Part shown: one piece after another, positions 6,450 to 8,469 of the stretch
Layout: every line of letters begins with the position of its first letter
Numbering within the stretch: position 1 is the stretch's first letter
From: CAYMJV01 sp964390545
GTDB taxonomy: Bacteria; Desulfobacterota; BSN033; UBA1163
DNA length: 8,469 nucleotides
Assembly (NCBI GenBank): GCA_964390545.1
Contig: CAYMJV010000092.1
Coordinates: 1 to 8,469, forward strand
Reading direction: 5' to 3'
Program-made: the position numbers and the translations under genes
Notes under the pieces: model-generated
Database searches by the model: none
What the model saw: only the letters and a program-made list of their open reading frames with translations
Told to the model about the DNA's origin: nothing

Positions 6450-6478
6450 ATATTAACTGAATTCCCTTGGCCGGTCAA
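6450..6478 (-). promoter_or_regulatory. Sigma70-like promoter of aspS
   Basis: On the minus strand TTGACC (6478-6473, five of six matches) is followed by a 17-base spacer and TAATAT (6455-6450, four of six). Transcription would start near 6443 and give a leader of about 77 bases before the aspS ATG. It is the best promoter found in the 260-base gap and would drive aspS, the condensing enzyme and the ligase. Confidence 0.5.
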
Positions 6479-6480
6479 GG
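6465..6480. promoter_or_regulatory. 16-bp palindrome overlapping the -35 box (candidate operator)
   Basis: CCTTGGCCGGTCAAGG is an inverted repeat with a single mismatched pair (6470/6475) and no spacer. It covers the whole proposed -35 hexamer of the aspS promoter. This position and dyad symmetry are typical of a dimeric repressor site. The binding protein is unknown. Confidence 0.35.
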
Positions 6481-6493
6481 ATTTACAAAGAAA

Positions 6494-6597
6494 TCCTGAT
6501 TCCACAGATTTTGATTTGATTACGCAGATTTCTTCGTTGCAATTTTATCTCAGTAATCGATATTTAATCCGTGCCTGCGGTAGGCAGGGGCGTAATC
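6494..6597. repeat. Degenerate intergenic repeat enclosing a small GCAGG hairpin
   Basis: GATTACGC (6518-6525) and GCGTAATC (6590-6597) form a perfect 8-bp inverted repeat. CAGATT occurs at 6505-6510 and again at 6525-6530. Just inside the right arm, CCTGC (6574-6578) and GCAGG (6584-6588) form a hairpin with the loop GGTAG. It is a short version of the hairpins at 7847-7882 and 126-168. The hairpin seems to split an AATCCG..CGTAATC stretch that would otherwise mirror the left arm. There is no coding potential here. Confidence 0.45.
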
Positions 6598-6626
6598 AGA
6601 GAGCTCTAAGGACTTTCCCAGAGTTT

Positions 6627-7811
6627 TTAGAGAACTTTACAGAGAAATCCCTTCAGATATTCACCTTCGAGATGGCAGAGATTGACCGGGTGGTCGGTGG
6701 GGTGTCCTTTCCGAACCAGAAGCTGGACCTCCCTCCCTCCATCCACTGCGGCAGAGAAGATGATCTTTTGAAAAAGGTCCCAGCTCACATGATGGGAGCA
6801 ACAAAAGGTGAAAAGAAAGCCCCCTCTTTTTAACAAACGCAGGGCCTGGAGATTGAGATCTTTATACCCCCTTGAGGCACCTGAAAGATGTCCCTTTCTT
6901 TTTGCAAAAGGGGGGGGATCAAGAATGACGATATCATACTCGGGTTTGAGGCTTCTCAAAACCTCAAAGGCATCCCCCCGTATGAATCGGTGAGGAATCT
7001 GTTCCAAGGCGTTCAGGTGGAAATGTTCTTCTGCTCTTTTCAAAGCCCCCTCAGAGGAATCGAGCAGGGTCAATTCTTCTGCGCCTCCCAATCCCGCATA
7101 AACTGAAAAAGCCCCGGTATAGGAGAAACAATCTAGAACCCTAGTCCCTTGAGACAGGTTCTTCAGGTCAGACCGATTCTCCCTTTGATCGAGATAGAAT
7201 CCGGTCTTCTGTCCACCTTTCACATCGACCTGAAAATGACAACCATACTCCTCTATCTCAATTCGATCGGAAACCTCCCTCCCAAAGAGAAGACCGGTAA
7301 CCTCCGGCAGATCCTCTTGTCTTCGGGTGGCAACATCACTCCTCTCGTAAATGGATCGGGGTTTCATTTCACTCACCAGGAGATCGACGAGAGACCCTTT
7401 AAGCCGCTCTACTCCAGCGGTTAAGGACTGGAGCACCAGGGTCTCTCCGTACCGGTCCACGATCAGTCCCGGAAGGAAGTCTCCTTCGCCATTGACGATT
7501 CGATAGGCATTCGTCTTCCCTTTGAGAAAGGTTTCTCTCAATCGAGCAGCTCTTGAAATCCGTTCTCTAAAAAAAGGGATATCGACCGGCTCCTTCTTTT
7601 GAGTCAACAGTCGAAGGATGATCTGTGAGGCTGGGTTGAGATGCCCCGCCCCGAGGTATTGGCCTTCTTCTGAGTAGATCTCTCCGAGGTCACCGGGGGA
7701 CACCTCTCCTTCGATCTTCGCTACAGCCCCTGAAAAAACCCAGGGATGTCCTCGAAGAAGAGGCTTCTCTTTACCCTTCTTCAAAATGATTTTAGGAAGA
7801 GCTTTGGTCAT
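6627..7811 (-). CDS. rlmI: RlmI-family 23S rRNA methyltransferase
   Basis: The protein has 394 residues, against 396 for E. coli RlmI, which makes m5C1962 in 23S rRNA using S-adenosylmethionine. Residues about 5-80 are a PUA-type RNA-binding domain (LLRGHPWVFSGAV, 18-30). Then follow the family signature GFYLDQRENR (204-213), the SAM-binding motif VLDCFSYTGAF (225-235), DPPPF (298-302) and FCCSHH (336-341). In the last, C338 aligns with the catalytic-site cysteine of E. coli SCS. The C-terminus (HPVNLCHLEGEYLKGFLCKV) matches the E. coli end closely. The DPPPF codons contain a run of eight C residues (plus-strand G run, 6910-6917), but the frame is intact. The ATG at 7811 has no clear Shine-Dalgarno site. 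I found no promoter in the 83-base gap upstream, so it may be read through from the ATP-grasp gene. The exact target base in this organism is inferred by homology. Confidence 0.93.
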   Translation of the reverse strand: MTKALPKIILKKGKEKPLLRGHPWVFSGAVAKIEGEVSPGDLGEIYSEEGQYLGAGHLNPASQIILRLLTQKKEPVDIPFFRERISRAARLRETFLKGKTNAYRIVNGEGDFLPGLIVDRYGETLVLQSLTAGVERLKGSLVDLLVSEMKPRSIYERSDVATRRQEDLPEVTGLLFGREVSDRIEIEEYGCHFQVDVKGGQKTGFYLDQRENRSDLKNLSQGTRVLDCFSYTGAFSVYAGLGGAEELTLLDSSEGALKRAEEHFHLNALEQIPHRFIRGDAFEVLRSLKPEYDIVILDPPPFAKRKGHLSGASRGYKDLNLQALRLLKRGGFLFTFCCSHHVSWDLFQKIIFSAAVDGGREVQLLVRKGHPTDHPVNLCHLEGEYLKGFLCKVL

Positions 7812-7846
7812 TTAAAATTGACGCGTGGAGCTGATTTACGATTTGT

Positions 7847-7882
7847 CTGCCTGCCCTGCCTACCGCAGGCAGGCGCAGGCAG
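7847..7882. repeat. REP-like 15-bp GC-rich hairpin
   Basis: CTGCCTGC (7847-7854) pairs with GCAGGCAG (7875-7882). CCTGCCT (7855-7861) pairs with AGGCAGG (7867-7873). Together they give a 15-bp stem with one bulged C (7874) and the loop ACCGC. It is followed by GGGAATTTGGGATTT, which recurs with one extra base on the other strand at 985-1000. It lies right after the ATP-grasp gene on the minus strand. The downstream bases are A-rich rather than T-rich there, so it is a repeat or mRNA-end stabiliser more than a rho-independent terminator. Confidence 0.7.
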
Positions 7883-7894
7883 GGAATTTGGGAT

Positions 7895-8469
7895 TTAAGA
7901 TGATTTTCTTTGAAGAGCCCTTTCGAGCAAGTTCCCTATGAATTCGGTATAGGTCATCCCCTGAACCTTGATGGCCCGGGCCATTCCAGATTGAGGAGAG
8001 ATGTCTGGGTTTGGATTCACCTCCAAGACAAAGGCTTTCCCATTTGGGTCGAGACGCATGTCCACCCGGGCATAGTCCTGGCATCCAAAGAGTTTAAAGA
8101 CCTTGAGGGCAATCTGTTCGATCCTCTTCTGCATCACCGGCTCCAATCGTGCAGGGCAAACCGGTTTCGATTTCTGATATTCCGGGGTCTCGGCCTCCCA
8201 CTTAGCCTCATATCCGCAAATCTTCGGAACACCTTCAGGAAATTCGGAATAATCGATTTCAGAGATGGGAAGAACCTCCACTTTTCCATCGATCTCTAAT
8301 AATCCTACGTTTAATTCTCTCCCCTCGATGAACTCCTCTATCAACGCTGGCTGCTGGTAACACTCAACCACGTATCGAATCTGCCTGCTCAGAGCCTCGT
8401 CGTCATACACCACACTCTCCTTCGAAATTCCGAGGCTCCCATCTTCATGAAGGGGCTTGACGATCATGG
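7895..8469 (-). CDS. D-Ala-D-Ala ligase-like ATP-grasp enzyme, 5' end outside the window
   Basis: About 191 C-terminal residues are visible. The frame stays open to the right edge and the Met at 8467 is internal (MIVKP, the ATP-grasp lysine strand), so the true start lies outside. It resembles D-Ala-D-Ala ligase (Ddl), with KPLHEDGSLGISK (4-16), EEFIEGRELNVGLL (44-57), YEAKW (86-90), ARVDMRLD (133-140) and LEVNPNPDIS (148-157). Numbered from the visible Met, the Mg-ATP ligands are kept: D136, E149 and N151 match D257, E270 and N272 of E. coli DdlB, and R134 matches R255. The dipeptide pocket is not kept. Ser150 becomes Gly, Tyr216 becomes Trp, Gly276 becomes Asp and Leu282 becomes Gly. The enzyme is therefore probably an active ligase with a substrate other than D-Ala-D-Ala. 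An RlmI-like gene follows after a GC-rich hairpin. Confidence 0.85.
   Translation of the reverse strand, partial: MIVKPLHEDGSLGISKESVVYDDEALSRQIRYVVECYQQPALIEEFIEGRELNVGLLEIDGKVEVLPISEIDYSEFPEGVPKICGYEAKWEAETPEYQKSKPVCPARLEPVMQKRIEQIALKVFKLFGCQDYARVDMRLDPNGKAFVLEVNPNPDISPQSGMARAIKVQGMTYTEFIGNLLERALQRKSS

Noticed and set aside
6604..6632. Hairpin at the 3' end of the RlmI-like gene
   Set aside because: CTCTAA and TTAGAG give only a 6-bp AT-rich stem with a 17-base loop that overlaps the stop codon, too weak to call.
7847..7882. Rho-independent terminator after the ATP-grasp gene
   Set aside because: The stem is strong but no T-run follows it on the minus strand, and the same stem recurs elsewhere as a repeat.
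8465..8467. Met at the right edge as the start of the ATP-grasp gene
   Set aside because: It falls inside the conserved IVKP strand, and the frame continues open to the window edge, so the gene is cut.
1..8469. CRISPR array or insertion sequence
   Set aside because: No regularly spaced repeats and no transposase-like reading frame were found in any gap.

Overview
All six recognisable genes lie on the minus strand, so the window reads right to left. The suite suggests an anaerobic, Deltaproteobacteria/Desulfobacterota-like genome. The grounds are a bacterial-type AspRS with a GAD insertion, a DUF1847 cysteine-cluster protein, a citrate/isopropylmalate-synthase-like enzyme beside an acyl-CoA ligase, and GC-rich REP-like hairpins scattered in AT-rich gaps. 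This taxonomic guess is an inference of low to moderate confidence.

Layout, in transcription order. At the right edge is the 3' part of a D-Ala-D-Ala-ligase-like ATP-grasp enzyme (7895-8469). An 83-base gap almost filled by a strong GC-rich hairpin (7847-7882) follows. Next comes a full-length RlmI-family rRNA methyltransferase (6627-7811). A 260-base gap (6367-6626) holds a degenerate repeat with a small hairpin, a palindrome overlapping a sigma70-like promoter, and a structured leader. Then come aspS (4567-6366), a fusion of a DRE-TIM acyl-CoA-condensing enzyme with a Cache sensor domain (2687-4501), and an acyl-CoA ligase (1102-2682). The ligase starts 4 bases after the fusion gene stops. 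A 184-base gap (918-1101) with two direct repeats and a -10-like box precedes a DUF1847 protein (243-917). The last gap (1-242) carries a hairpin remnant, a promoter and a very strong ribosome-binding site for a gene beginning at or beyond the left edge.

The genes from 6366 down to 1102 look like one transcription unit: aspS, then the condensing enzyme, then the ligase. The last two are probably translationally coupled and should share CoA-thioester metabolism. The most unusual item is the condensing enzyme. It has the complete metal and GERTGN motifs of the isopropylmalate/homocitrate/citramalate/Re-citrate synthase family. Where isopropylmalate synthase carries its LeuA regulatory domain, this protein carries a Cache (PDC-type) ligand-binding domain. 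Cache domains are usually extracellular parts of membrane receptors, but no membrane segment is visible here, so a cytosolic allosteric sensor built into a metabolic enzyme is the natural hypothesis.

I saw no tRNA, rRNA, CRISPR array, insertion sequence or convincing rho-independent terminator.
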